Shown here in pieces: positions 17,608 to 25,748 of a DNA stretch of 64,000 nt (position 1 is its first letter; the number at the start of each line of letters is the position of its first letter). The stretch is from assembly GCA_965247225.1 (NCBI GenBank), contig CBDFGT010000029.1:124001-188000 (forward strand). Direction: 5' to 3'. Source of the stretch: CBDFGT01 sp965247225 (lineage in GTDB: Bacteria; Pseudomonadota; Alphaproteobacteria; Rhizobiales; Rhizobiaceae). Under the pieces are notes generated by a model. The model ran no database searches. It saw nothing but the letters and a program-made list of their open reading frames with translations, and was not told the origin of the DNA. A program made the position numbers and the translations under genes.

Positions 17608-18639
17608 ATGGCGCTGGCACGCAACCGACGCAGGCAACCCGGTGTGGACTATTGGCCCGGCTTTGTAGACGCGCTCACCAATCTTTTGATGGGCGTCATG
17701 TTTCTTTTGACAGTGTTTGTGCTCGGGCAGTTTCTGCTAAGCCGGGAAATTTCCGGCAAGGATGAGGTTTTGAACCGGCTCAATAGCCAGATCAATGAGC
17801 TGACCCAGCTTCTGGCCCTTGAAAAGGGCGGCAAACAGGATCTGGAGGATTCTCTGGCGGCCCTGCAATCCTCGCTTGCCCAGTCCGAGAGCGAAAAGTC
17901 GCGGTTACAACAGTTGCTTGACAGCGGGGCCGGTGCATCGCAAGCGGCCAATGAAAAGGTTGTCGTCCTGACGGAATCCCTCAATGCAGAAAAGCAGGTG
18001 AGTGCACGGGCGCTGAGCCAGATTGATCTTCTGAACCAGCAGATTGCAGCCCTTCGCAACCAGATTGCCGCCGTCGAAGGAGCCTTGCAGGCGGCAGAGG
18101 CCAAGGATGCATCATCGCAAATCAAAATTGCCGATCTCGGCAAAAGGCTGAATGTGGCACTGGCGCAGCGCGTGCAGGAGCTCAACCGTTACCGGTCGGA
18201 TTTCTTTGGCCGTTTGCGCGAAATTCTGTCGGACCGCGAGAATATCCGCATTGTCGGAGACCGTTTCGTGTTCCAGTCTGAGGTGCTGTTTCCCTCCGGT
18301 GCGGCAGATTTGAATGAGGCAGGCAAGGTGGAAATGACCAAGCTGGCCTCGGCCATTCTGGATCTGGCCAAGGAAATTCCTGCGGAAATCAACTGGGCGC
18401 TGCGTGTGGACGGGCATACCGACAATGTGCCGCTTTCCGGCACAGGCAAATATGCCGATAATTGGGAACTGTCGTCAGCGCGGGCGACTGCCGTAGTCAA
18501 GTTCCTGATTTCAAAGGGTGTTCCGGCCAACAGGCTGGTTGCGGCAGGCTTTGGCGAGTTCCAGCCGATTGCCGAAGGCGACAGCGATGAGGCCCGGGCC
18601 ACCAACAGGCGCATCGAGCTGAAACTGACAGATCGATAG
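17608..18639 (+). CDS. MotB-like protein: single membrane span, coiled coil and OmpA peptidoglycan-binding domain
   Basis: 343 residues. The span at about residues 20-45 carries an aspartate (Asp21, in PGFVDALTNLLMGVMFLL) at the position of the MotB proton-carrying Asp. A long coiled coil follows (about 50-190), then an OmpA-like domain (FVFQSEVLFPSGAADL; VDGHTDNVPL; WELSSARATAVV; GEFQPIAEGDSDEARATNRRIELKL). It should anchor the MotA-like partner to the cell wall and use the proton gradient. The pair resembles the membrane module of ZorAB-type systems in layout, but no ZorC/D/E-like genes follow. Confidence 0.85.
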   Translation: MALARNRRRQPGVDYWPGFVDALTNLLMGVMFLLTVFVLGQFLLSREISGKDEVLNRLNSQINELTQLLALEKGGKQDLEDSLAALQSSLAQSESEKSRLQQLLDSGAGASQAANEKVVVLTESLNAEKQVSARALSQIDLLNQQIAALRNQIAAVEGALQAAEAKDASSQIKIADLGKRLNVALAQRVQELNRYRSDFFGRLREILSDRENIRIVGDRFVFQSEVLFPSGAADLNEAGKVEMTKLASAILDLAKEIPAEINWALRVDGHTDNVPLSGTGKYADNWELSSARATAVVKFLISKGVPANRLVAAGFGEFQPIAEGDSDEARATNRRIELKLTDR

Positions 18640-18700
18640 GCTTTCGGCCCATGTCTGCGATGCCGTGGCCGGATTGCTTCGAGTCACCGCGCTGCCTGTA

Positions 18701-19135
18701 TCAGGACGTTGCCAGCCTTGCCGCCAGGTCTTCCGGCAGGCGTCGCGGGCGGCCAGAGGCATTCACCACAGCAATGATCACTCTGGCGGAAATCAGCAAG
18801 CTCTCGCCGCGCCGCACTTCCTGGGCCAGAACCATTTTGGCACCACCGGCCTTTTCGGTTCTGGTCAGGATGGTGAGAATATCATCCATCCTTGCCGGGG
18901 CCCTGAAATCAATCTCCATGCGGTGGACAACGAACATGGTGCCTTCGCCATCGCCTGCCAGTTCGGACTGGTTGATGCCCAGGCAACGGATATAGTCGGT
19001 CCGGGCCCGCTCCATGAAATGCAGGTAGCGGGCATGATAGACGAAGCCGGAAAAATCCGTGTCTTCGTAATAGACGCGCTGGGTGAGGGAATGGCCGGTT
19101 TCGGTGAGGTCTCCGGCGAGGGAAAATGTCGTCAT
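18701..19135 (-). CDS. ybgC: YbgC-type acyl-CoA thioesterase, Tol-Pal associated
   Basis: 144 residues of hot-dog fold with the catalytic signature YYEDTDFSGFVYHARYLHF, where Asp27 is the expected catalytic residue. YbgC hydrolyses short or long acyl-CoA/ACP thioesters and is usually found at the start of the tol-pal operon. Here it is the last gene of the leftward ruv block, more than 5 kb from tolQ and pointing away from it. Confidence 0.92.
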   Translation of the reverse strand: MTTFSLAGDLTETGHSLTQRVYYEDTDFSGFVYHARYLHFMERARTDYIRCLGINQSELAGDGEGTMFVVHRMEIDFRAPARMDDILTILTRTEKAGGAKMVLAQEVRRGESLLISARVIIAVVNASGRPRRLPEDLAARLATS

Positions 19136-19137
19136 GC

Positions 19138-19641
19138 CTACTCCGGAACTGTTTCTTTCCAGACAAGATGTTCACTGCCGCCAGGCAGTGTCCCGATCCG
19201 GTCAGGGATAAAATCGGGTTGCAGCGGCAGGGCTTTCAGCGCCGCCGGCGTTGCCGGAACCCATTTGAATTCCAGATGGCTCTTGCCATCCGCAACGGTG
19301 TGAATAATCGTCTGCGAGGCAAAGGGAAAGCTGTCCGGCACGGTCATTGCGTAATAATAGCCCAGCTCATGCCAGTTTTTCTTTTCAAAGCGAAAGAAAT
19401 TTTCCAGGGACCAGAGAAGGCGTCCCACGGTAACATCGACTTGCAGCTCTTCCTGCATTTCGCGAAAAAGGGTTTCAGCGGAGGTTTCGCCTATTTCGGC
19501 CCGCCCGCCGGGAAAAGTCCAGAACAGTTCATGCGTGGCACGGTGGACCAGCACATGGTTATTGCGCAAGGCAATGCCCGCAACACGGAAATTGAACCGG
19601 CTGCCTGCGGCGTCGATCTTGATCATCGTGCGTCTGGACAT
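19138..19641 (-). CDS. NUDIX hydrolase
   Basis: 167 residues with the Nudix box at 48-70: GGRAEIGETSAETLFREMQEEL, which keeps the REXXEE-type metal ligands as REMQEE. The substrate is not predictable. The ATG overlaps the ruvB stop (TGATG), and the stop lies two bases before ybgC, so it belongs to the ruv-ybgC transcript. Confidence 0.88.
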   Translation of the reverse strand: MSRRTMIKIDAAGSRFNFRVAGIALRNNHVLVHRATHELFWTFPGGRAEIGETSAETLFREMQEELQVDVTVGRLLWSLENFFRFEKKNWHELGYYYAMTVPDSFPFASQTIIHTVADGKSHLEFKWVPATPAALKALPLQPDFIPDRIGTLPGGSEHLVWKETVPE

Positions 19642-20681
19642 CAGGCATCATCCTGAAACAGGTTGATCTGCATGGCTTCCAGATCCCTGGGGGCCTGAAG
19701 GCCCAGATGTTTCCATGCATTTGCCGTCAGGATGCGACCGCGCGGTGTGCGCTGGATAAAACCCTGCTGGATCATGTAGGGCTCGATAATATCTTCAATC
19801 GCATCGCGTGGCTCGGAGAGACCGGCTGCAATGGTTTCAATGCCGACCGGGCCGCCATTGAAGTTATGGGCAATCATTTGCAGGTAGCGCATGTCCAGCT
19901 GGTCCAGCCCCTTGTTGTCCACCAGCAGGCGGGTCAGGGCCTCGTCTGCGATCTTGCGGGTCACGCTTTCGGCCCTGGCGACTTCGGCAAAATCACGCAC
20001 GCGGCGCAGAAGGCGACCCGCGATGCGCGGGGTGCCGCGTGAACGGCGGGCAATTTCGTGTGCCCCTTCTTCCGTCATCGGCAGGCCCATGATGCGGGAA
20101 CCACGGCGGACGATCAATTCCAGTTCCTCCACCGTATAGAAATTCAGCCGCACCGGAATACCGAAACGGTCACGCAACGGATTGGTCAGGAGCCCGAGGC
20201 GTGTCGTTGCAGCAACAAGGGTGAATTTCGACAGGTCAATTTTCACAGATCGTGCGGCCGGGCCTTCGCCGATGATCAGGTCGAGCTGGAAATCTTCCAT
20301 GGCCGGATACAGAATCTCCTCCACCGCCGGATTGAGCCGGTGGATTTCGTCGATGAACAGCACATCGCGTTCTTCCAGATTGGTCAGGAGCGCTGCCAGA
20401 TCCCCCGCCTTGGCAATGACCGGGCCGGATGTGGAGCGGAAATTGACGCCCAGTTCTTTCGCCATGATCTGTGCCAGGGTGGTTTTCCCAAGGCCCGGCG
20501 GACCGACAAACAGCACATGGTCCAGCGCCTCGCCACGGTTCCTGGCGGCCTCGATGAAGATTTTCAGGTTGGCGCGGGCTTCCGCCTGTCCGGTAAACTC
20601 GTCCAGCGACTGCGGGCGCAGCGTCGTATCCAGATCTTCACCGCGTTTTTCCGGGGTTATCAGGCGGGTTTCGTCACTCAT
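19641..20681 (-). CDS. ruvB: Holliday junction branch migration ATPase RuvB
   Basis: 346 residues, full length: N-terminal LRPQSLDEFTGQ, Walker A GPPGLGKTT near residue 64, Walker B IDEIHRLNP, sensor TTRLGLLTNPLRDRFGI and the C-terminal winged helix (ALTRLLVDNKGLDQLDMRYL...PRGRI). RuvB hexamers drive branch migration with RuvA. Its ATG overlaps the stop of a PIN-domain toxin gene that separates it from ruvA. Confidence 0.97.
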   Translation of the reverse strand: MSDETRLITPEKRGEDLDTTLRPQSLDEFTGQAEARANLKIFIEAARNRGEALDHVLFVGPPGLGKTTLAQIMAKELGVNFRSTSGPVIAKAGDLAALLTNLEERDVLFIDEIHRLNPAVEEILYPAMEDFQLDLIIGEGPAARSVKIDLSKFTLVAATTRLGLLTNPLRDRFGIPVRLNFYTVEELELIVRRGSRIMGLPMTEEGAHEIARRSRGTPRIAGRLLRRVRDFAEVARAESVTRKIADEALTRLLVDNKGLDQLDMRYLQMIAHNFNGGPVGIETIAAGLSEPRDAIEDIIEPYMIQQGFIQRTPRGRILTANAWKHLGLQAPRDLEAMQINLFQDDA

Positions 20682-21076
20682 GCGAGAAGTTCCATTCCGG
20701 GGACAGACTTTGCGGCGTGCTTGTCGAAAGTCACCGTGTGGGTACAGCCGTTTTTCAGGGCAATATGGGATATCAAATGGTCGGCGATATCAAAGCGAAG
20801 CGAAGAAGCGTCGCAAACCAAATCGGCGACAAAATCACTGTCTTCAAACACAAGCTCTGAGGTTTGCATCATGGAGGCGAGGCAGCTTTTGATCACGGCG
20901 TTTTTATAACCATACTGCTTTTGCAGTACCCAGACGACTTCAACAGTGACCAACAAGGAAACAAAGGCCGGATTTTGCATTGTGCATTGGGAGAAGAATG
21001 ATTTGACTGCCAGAAATTGATCCAGATCATCCTTGACGAGATATCTCACCAGCACGTTGGTGTCTATTCCAATCAT
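20678..21076 (-). CDS. PIN-domain ribonuclease, VapC-type toxin
   Basis: 132 residues from the ATG at 21076, preceded by AAGGATCAGGG. PIN-domain acidic residues are visible: Asp5 in MIGIDTNVLVRYL, Glu in VTVEVVWVL and Asp in RFDIADHLI near residue 100; the usual late acidic residue is in FDKHA. It starts within the last 50 bases of the AbrB-type antitoxin gene and overlaps ruvB by four bases. VapC toxins cleave tRNA or rRNA when free of antitoxin. Confidence 0.88.
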   Translation of the reverse strand: MIGIDTNVLVRYLVKDDLDQFLAVKSFFSQCTMQNPAFVSLLVTVEVVWVLQKQYGYKNAVIKSCLASMMQTSELVFEDSDFVADLVCDASSLRFDIADHLISHIALKNGCTHTVTFDKHAAKSVPGMELLA

Positions 21077-21335
21077 CCCTGATCCTTTTGTCGTCTTCTG
21101 CAAGCATATTTGCTATTGCGGTGTCAAAATCTTCAAGGCTTGCACCTGCGCCTTTGGGCGGTGGCCCCAAAATGCCGGCAAGGTCTGCAAGCTTCAAATT
21201 CTTCGGATGAAGATAGATTTTCCCGTTTTCCAGCACATATTCAAAGCTGTCTCCGGTTTTCAGTTTCAAATAATCCCGAACTGCTGAGGGTACTGTGGTT
21301 TGTCCCTTGGACGTTATTTTCGCTTTGATCCTCAT
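21027..21335 (-). CDS. AbrB/SpoVT (MazE/VapB-like) antitoxin
   Basis: 102 residues from the ATG at 21335, six bases after GGAG. The N-terminal swapped-hairpin DNA-binding motif is clear (AKITSKGQTTVPSAVRDYLKLKTGD), and the C-terminus would wrap the toxin. It should repress its own promoter and neutralise the PIN toxin encoded by the overlapping next gene. It lies 57 bases after ruvA, so any toxin-antitoxin promoter must lie in that gap or within ruvA. Confidence 0.87.
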   Translation of the reverse strand: MRIKAKITSKGQTTVPSAVRDYLKLKTGDSFEYVLENGKIYLHPKNLKLADLAGILGPPPKGAGASLEDFDTAIANMLAEDDKRIRDDWNRHQRAGEISRQG

Positions 21336-21392
21336 GACATTCTCCATTCCTTACTTTCTTATGGTAGTAAGGGTATTCGTAAAAAGCAAGGA

Positions 21393-22013
21393 TCATCGCT
21401 GTGACAGTTCTTTCAGGCCCAATCTGATCAGTTTTGCACTGTCCGGATTGTCTCCGGCGGTTTTCAGGGCTGCCGCGACCGCATTGGCGGCCTGATCGCG
21501 CGAATAGCCAAGATTGGTGAGTGCGGAGACCGCATCTGATACCGGAGCAGGGGCCACGCCTTCACCCAGTTCCTGTTTGAGGCCAATGGTACCGGAGGCA
21601 TCGCCTGCAAAGGCCGGAGCCTTGTTTTTCAGCTCGGTCAAAATCCGGATGGCAACCTTGGGACCAACGCCCGGTGCGCGGGAAATCACCACCTTGTCCT
21701 GAAGGGCAATGGCATTGGCCAGTTCGGACGGCGTGAGTGTGGAGAGGATGGCCAGTGCCACCTTCGAGCCAACACCCTGGACAATCTGCAGGAGATTGAA
21801 CCAGTCGCGCTCCAGCGTGGTCTGGAAACCGAACAGTTTCAGCTGGTCTTCTCGCACATAGGTTTCAATGAACAGGACTACAGCTTCGCCCGGCGAGCCT
21901 ATTTTCGACAGGGTTCTGGCCGAGCAGAAGGCGACATAGCAAACGCCGTGCACATCCACGAGAACATGGTCCTCGCCAATCTCATCGATTGTTCCCTTGA
22001 GTTTTCCGATCAT
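21393..22013 (-). CDS. ruvA: Holliday junction DNA-binding protein RuvA
   Basis: 206 residues from the ATG at 22013 (preceded by GGGGA), the usual size; the open frame extends to 22106 without family similarity. The first segment is IGKLKGTIDEIGEDHVLVDV. Helix-hairpin-helix motifs are LLQIVQGVGSKVALAIL and SRAPGVGPKVAIRILTEL. The C-terminal RuvB-binding domain is present (SALTNLGYSRDQAANAVAAA). Confidence 0.96.
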   Translation of the reverse strand: MIGKLKGTIDEIGEDHVLVDVHGVCYVAFCSARTLSKIGSPGEAVVLFIETYVREDQLKLFGFQTTLERDWFNLLQIVQGVGSKVALAILSTLTPSELANAIALQDKVVISRAPGVGPKVAIRILTELKNKAPAFAGDASGTIGLKQELGEGVAPAPVSDAVSALTNLGYSRDQAANAVAAALKTAGDNPDSAKLIRLGLKELSQR

Positions 22014-22118
22014 GATGTCAGTCCCCGGTGCGGATTCATGGATGGGTGCCTCGGATGCAAAAACGCTCTGGCCTGTCAGCAGAAATATGCTTTCTGTGCA
22101 GAACAAGTCAAGAACAAA

Positions 22119-22631
22119 TCACGCAGACAAGGCCGCTATACGTGCACCCATGCCCTGGCGGTGGTGGGCATGGCAGATGGCAATGGCCAGAGCATCTGCC
22201 GCATCATTGCCCTTGAATGTTGCCTTGGGCATCAGGATTTTCAGCATCATGTGGATCTGCTGCTTTTCGCCATGACCAACACCGATCACGGATTTCTTCA
22301 CGGCATTGGGGGCATATTCCGCCACCCGCAAGCCTGCACGCGCGGGAACCAGCATGGCAATGCCGCGGGCCTGCCCCAGCTTGAGTGTTGCCACCGCATC
22401 CTTGTTGACAAAGGTTTGTTCCACTGCGGCTTCATGCGGCTGGTGCAGATGCAGAACCTCGGCAAGGCCATCATGGAGCTGGCAGAGGCGGGATGCGAGG
22501 TCCATCTCGCCGTCCGACGTTACCGTTCCCGAGGCGACAAATTTCAGGGCGTTGCCCAGTGTGTCGACAATGCCCCAGCCCATGCGGCGCAAACCGGGAT
22601 CAATGCCAATAATGCGAATCGTGTCTGTCAT
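22119..22631 (-). CDS. ruvC: Crossover junction endodeoxyribonuclease RuvC
   Basis: 170 residues. The catalytic acidic residues are visible: Asp in IIGIDPGLRRMGWG, Glu in AAVEQTFVNKD and the late pair in NDAADALAIAICH. RuvC resolves Holliday junctions bound by RuvAB. The start has AGGATC upstream. First gene of the leftward ruvC-ruvA-vapBC-ruvB-nudix-ybgC run. Confidence 0.96.
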   Translation of the reverse strand: MTDTIRIIGIDPGLRRMGWGIVDTLGNALKFVASGTVTSDGEMDLASRLCQLHDGLAEVLHLHQPHEAAVEQTFVNKDAVATLKLGQARGIAMLVPARAGLRVAEYAPNAVKKSVIGVGHGEKQQIHMMLKILMPKATFKGNDAADALAIAICHAHHRQGMGARIAALSA

Positions 22632-22954
22632 GGTGTGATCCTATGTTGTTTTGCGGAAAATGCGAGAAAAATGTGAACAAACAGGAAACGCAGTCTGTGT
22701 GTTTGCACAAGGAAATACAGCCTGAGGGTTTTGTTCCCGAAAGGGCTTCCTCTACAGGAACCATGATATGTTCAGGAAATCCGGCCCATCTTGCTCTAAG
22801 GACCGGGCGCTTGTGCCCTGCGGACATCGTCGAAAATCCGCGCCTGACCGATGGGTCCGACTGTGGTTTTCTCCTCGCCGGAGACCAAAATCGCTCCGGC
22901 GCAATCGGTTCCTGTCATCGAGATCTGGTATTATGGCGCAATCTGCGCAGCCCC
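22632..22954. other. Gap upstream of the monooxygenase remnant
   Basis: An open frame from 22643 runs through here into the remnant below, but its N-terminal 100 residues match no part of a luciferase-like monooxygenase that I can recognise. The ruvC promoter must lie here. Nothing else is recognised. Confidence 0.4.
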
Positions 22955-23218
22955 TTTCCGGCTCCTGTTGACAGGATGGAGGGGATCTGGTCGCCGCAGG
23001 GGCAGAGCGTGGTGGAACATACGCTGCGTCATGCCGTGGCCGGTTCGCGCCAGACCGTTGCCGACAGGCTGTCAGCCTTTATCGACATGACCGGAGCAGA
23101 CGAGATTATCGTCTCCATGCCGGTGCGTGATATTGAGGCCAGGCTCCGGTCAGTGGAGATTTTTGCAGCGGTACAGGATATCCATAAAAATCAGAGGGTC
23201 GCGGCCTTGACGGCATAA
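22955..23218 (+). pseudogene. C-terminal remnant of a luciferase-like (LLM-class) monooxygenase
   Basis: The last 87 codons of the frame match the C-terminus of LLM-class oxidoreductases: PAPVDRMEGIWSP, VVEHTLRHAVAGSRQTV, ADRLSAFIDMTGADEIIV and ARLRSVEIFAAV. Full proteins are about 330 residues, and the flavin-binding N-terminal part is missing. It lies between ruvC and yebC in the opposite direction, a place where a rearrangement also seems to have occurred. Confidence 0.72.
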
Positions 23219-23246
23219 AACCGGCCACGCCGGACGGGCCGGTTAT
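23217..23246. terminator. Bidirectional terminator-like hairpin before yebC end
   Basis: AACCGGCC at 23219-23226 and GGCCGGTT at 23237-23244 form an eight-base-pair stem. Leftward it is followed by TTATG; it lies 18 bases past the yebC stop. Confidence 0.6.
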
Positions 23247-23263
23247 TGCGACAGAACAGATCA

Positions 23264-24010
23264 TCAGGCAGAAAGTTTGGCCATGATCTCGTCGGAGACT
23301 TCAAAGTTGGAATAGACGCTCTGAACGTCGTCATCGTCTTCCAGATTGCCGATCAGCTTCATCAGGCTCTGGGCCTTTTCCTCATCCACCGGAACGGTGT
23401 TTTGCGGACGCCACACAGCCTTGACGCTGTCAGCCTCGCCGAGCACGGTTTCCAGCGCCTTCGATACTTCGTTCATGTCTTCAAATGCACAATAGATTGT
23501 GTGGCTTTCCTCGTCGGATTCCACATCTTCCGCACCGGCTTCAATGGCAGCTTCCATGATCTTGTCAGCGCTGCCAACCTTGGCCTTGTAGGAAATTTCG
23601 CCAACTTTGTCGAAGGAGAAGGACACGGAGCCGGTTTCACCCAGTGCGCCGCCGGATTTGGTGAAATTCGAGCGCACAACGGAGGCTGTGCGGTTGCGGT
23701 TGTCCGTCAGGGCCTCAACGATAACGGCCACACCGCCCGGACCATAGCCTTCATAACGGACCTGCTCATAATTGTCGCCGTCCGTACCCGATGCCTTCTT
23801 GATGGCCCGGTCGATATTGTCCTTCGGCATAGACTGGGCCTTGGCATTCTGCACGGCCAGGCGCAAGGCAGCATTCATGGCCGGATCAGGCAGGCCAGTC
23901 TTGGCGGCAACGGTAATTTCGCGCGCCAGCTTGGAAAAGATTTTCGAGCGAACAGCATCCTGCTTGCCCTTGCGATGCATGATGTTTTTAAATTGTGAAT
24001 GGCCAGCCAT
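23264..24010 (-). CDS. yebC: YebC/PmpR (TACO1) family protein
   Basis: 248 residues from the ATG at 24010, which follows GAGGG. It starts with the invariant AGHSQFKNIMHRKGKQDA. The remaining family blocks are NIDRAIKKASG, YEGYGPGGVAVIVEALTDN and the C-terminal LIGNLEDDDDVQSVYSNF. YebC proteins act as regulators of transcription or, as shown more recently, help translation past proline stretches. In many alphaproteobacteria it precedes ruvC; here a monooxygenase remnant separates them. Confidence 0.94.
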   Translation of the reverse strand: MAGHSQFKNIMHRKGKQDAVRSKIFSKLAREITVAAKTGLPDPAMNAALRLAVQNAKAQSMPKDNIDRAIKKASGTDGDNYEQVRYEGYGPGGVAVIVEALTDNRNRTASVVRSNFTKSGGALGETGSVSFSFDKVGEISYKAKVGSADKIMEAAIEAGAEDVESDEESHTIYCAFEDMNEVSKALETVLGEADSVKAVWRPQNTVPVDEEKAQSLMKLIGNLEDDDDVQSVYSNFEVSDEIMAKLSA

Positions 24011-24542
24011 GGCACCCTCTGTCTTTTTGTTTGGAAGTGCCGTCTTATAGGGATCTTGGGATGCAAGGTAAAGTGGGACACCCGGGCCTATGCTGCTTCT
24101 GCCCATAAATAAGCGCAGTTGTGTTTTCCTTGCGATATCTTCCCCGGAACGTTTACAGGATCGACCAAAGCCTCAATCCGCCCGCAAAGCCGACCACCCG
24201 CTGCAACGTTATGGAAATTGTGTGGACGACCGGCTTTGCCATTACGGAGCTACACCACCGACGGTGACGTGATCTGCATTGCGATCCTCAACTGCGTTAT
24301 CGCCGTACTTGCCTTGTCAAACATTCAAAATTCATAAATTTTTAACCATAATGATGTCTTACTCGAGCGATCAGGATTTTGTGCACTGCACGCCTTCCTT
24401 TAACCAAATTTTGCAGCAAGGAAGGCACGCTGCAGCTTGGTGGCAAGGTGGTTTGCAAGGGCAGGATTCCACAATTTTTGCAATTTGACCACAGGCACCG
24501 CCCGGCTTTGACCCGGGCGTTTGGATTTAAGGGATTTGGTTT
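24011..24542. other. Divergent intergenic region between yebC and tolQ
   Basis: 530 bases with no credible gene. TTCA-TAAATTT-TTAACC at 24331-24347 is one base off the CtrA consensus and lies about 200 bases upstream of tolQ. The promoters of yebC (left) and tolQ (right) must be here. It is longer than expected for this locus and may mark a rearrangement joint. Confidence 0.45.
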
Positions 24543-25259
24543 ATGGAACAAGTTGGATTGGCAGCAACGAGCGATATGACCCTGTGGTCCTTGTTCATGC
24601 AGGCTGGGTTTGTTGTGAAACTCGTAATGCTCGGCCTGGTTGCAGCCTCGGTGTGGACCTGGGCCATCGTGGTGGACAAGACGGTCTCCTATCGCAAAGC
24701 CCGGCTTTCGCTGGACAGTTTCGAGCAGACATTCTGGTCCGGCCAGTCACTGGAAGAGCTTTACCGGGCGCTGGCCGACCGGAACAATTCCGGAATGAGC
24801 GCCATATTTGTTGCGGCCATGCGGGAATGGAAGAAAAGTTTTGAACGCGGTGCGCGTTCGCCCATCGGTTTGCAGATGCGCATTGACCGGGCCATGGATG
24901 TCACGCTGTCGCGCGAATCCGAGACGCTCGAAGCGCGTCTGGGATCGCTTGCCACCATCGGTGCTGCGGCACCTTTTGTCGGTCTTTTCGGAACGGTTGT
25001 CGGTATCATGACCTCGTTCCAGGCCATTGCCGGTTCCAAAACCACCAGTCTGGCCGTCGTTGCCCCGGGGATTGCCGAAGCGCTTCTGGCGACAGCCATC
25101 GGTCTTCTGGCCGCTATTCCAGCCGTTATCGCCTATAACAAGTTTTCTGCCGATGCCGGAAAGCTGACTTCACGCATGGAAGGCTTTGCCGACGAATTTT
25201 CCGGAATTCTGTCGCGTCAGATCGACGAGAAGCTTCAACCCCGCCAGGCCGCACAATAA
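24543..25259 (+). CDS. tolQ: TolQ, inner-membrane proton channel subunit of Tol-Pal
   Basis: 238 residues with three membrane spans (VVKLVMLGLVAASVWTWAIVV; LATIGAAAPFVGLFGTVVGIM; GIAEALLATAIGLLAAIPAVIAY). The Thr/Ser residues of the TolQ/ExbB/MotA channel are within the last two. With TolR it powers TolA movement during division. Start supported by AAGGGA. First of five tol-pal genes. Confidence 0.95.
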   Translation: MEQVGLAATSDMTLWSLFMQAGFVVKLVMLGLVAASVWTWAIVVDKTVSYRKARLSLDSFEQTFWSGQSLEELYRALADRNNSGMSAIFVAAMREWKKSFERGARSPIGLQMRIDRAMDVTLSRESETLEARLGSLATIGAAAPFVGLFGTVVGIMTSFQAIAGSKTTSLAVVAPGIAEALLATAIGLLAAIPAVIAYNKFSADAGKLTSRMEGFADEFSGILSRQIDEKLQPRQAAQ

Positions 25260-25295
25260 GCGTCGACCTCAGGACGTTTTGACAGGAGATACGCG

Positions 25296-25748
25296 ATGGG
25301 CATGGCGATGGGTAGCAAAGGTTCCGGCGGCGGCAGGCGGGGGCGTCATCGCGGCAAGAAGGCACTGATGAGCGAAATCAACGTAACGCCGTTTGTGGAC
25401 GTCATGCTGGTTCTGCTGATCATTTTCATGGTGGCGGCACCGCTGATGACCGTGGGTGTGCCCATTGAGCTGCCCGAGACAAAAGCCAGGGAAATGAATG
25501 CGGATACGCAGCCGATCACTGTATCGGTCAATCCCAGGGGTGAAGTGTTCCTCCAGGAGACACCGATTGCGATCGACGAGATCGTTCCGAAGCTCCAGGC
25601 CATTGCCACCACCGGCTATGAGGAGCGGATTTTCGTGCGTGGCGATGCCAGTGCCGATTATGGCACTGTTATGAAGGTTATGGCGCTTATTTCATCGGCA
25701 GGTTACAAGAATCTCGGTCTTGTGACGCTGCAAGAACAGGACAAGTGA
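25296..25748 (+). CDS. tolR: TolR, inner-membrane subunit of Tol-Pal
   Basis: 150 residues: a basic, glycine-rich N-terminus, one span carrying the essential aspartate (INVTPFVDVMLVLLIIFMVAA) and a periplasmic ExbD/TolR domain (KVMALISSAGYKNLGLVTLQ). AGGAG precedes the ATG. It pairs with TolQ and its end overlaps the start of tolA. Confidence 0.95.
   Translation: MGMAMGSKGSGGGRRGRHRGKKALMSEINVTPFVDVMLVLLIIFMVAAPLMTVGVPIELPETKAREMNADTQPITVSVNPRGEVFLQETPIAIDEIVPKLQAIATTGYEERIFVRGDASADYGTVMKVMALISSAGYKNLGLVTLQEQDK

Noticed and set aside
16573..18639. Zorya defence system
   Set aside because: The ZorA/ZorB-like layout is present, but no ZorC, ZorD or ZorE-like gene follows; the next genes are ybgC and ruvB on the other strand.
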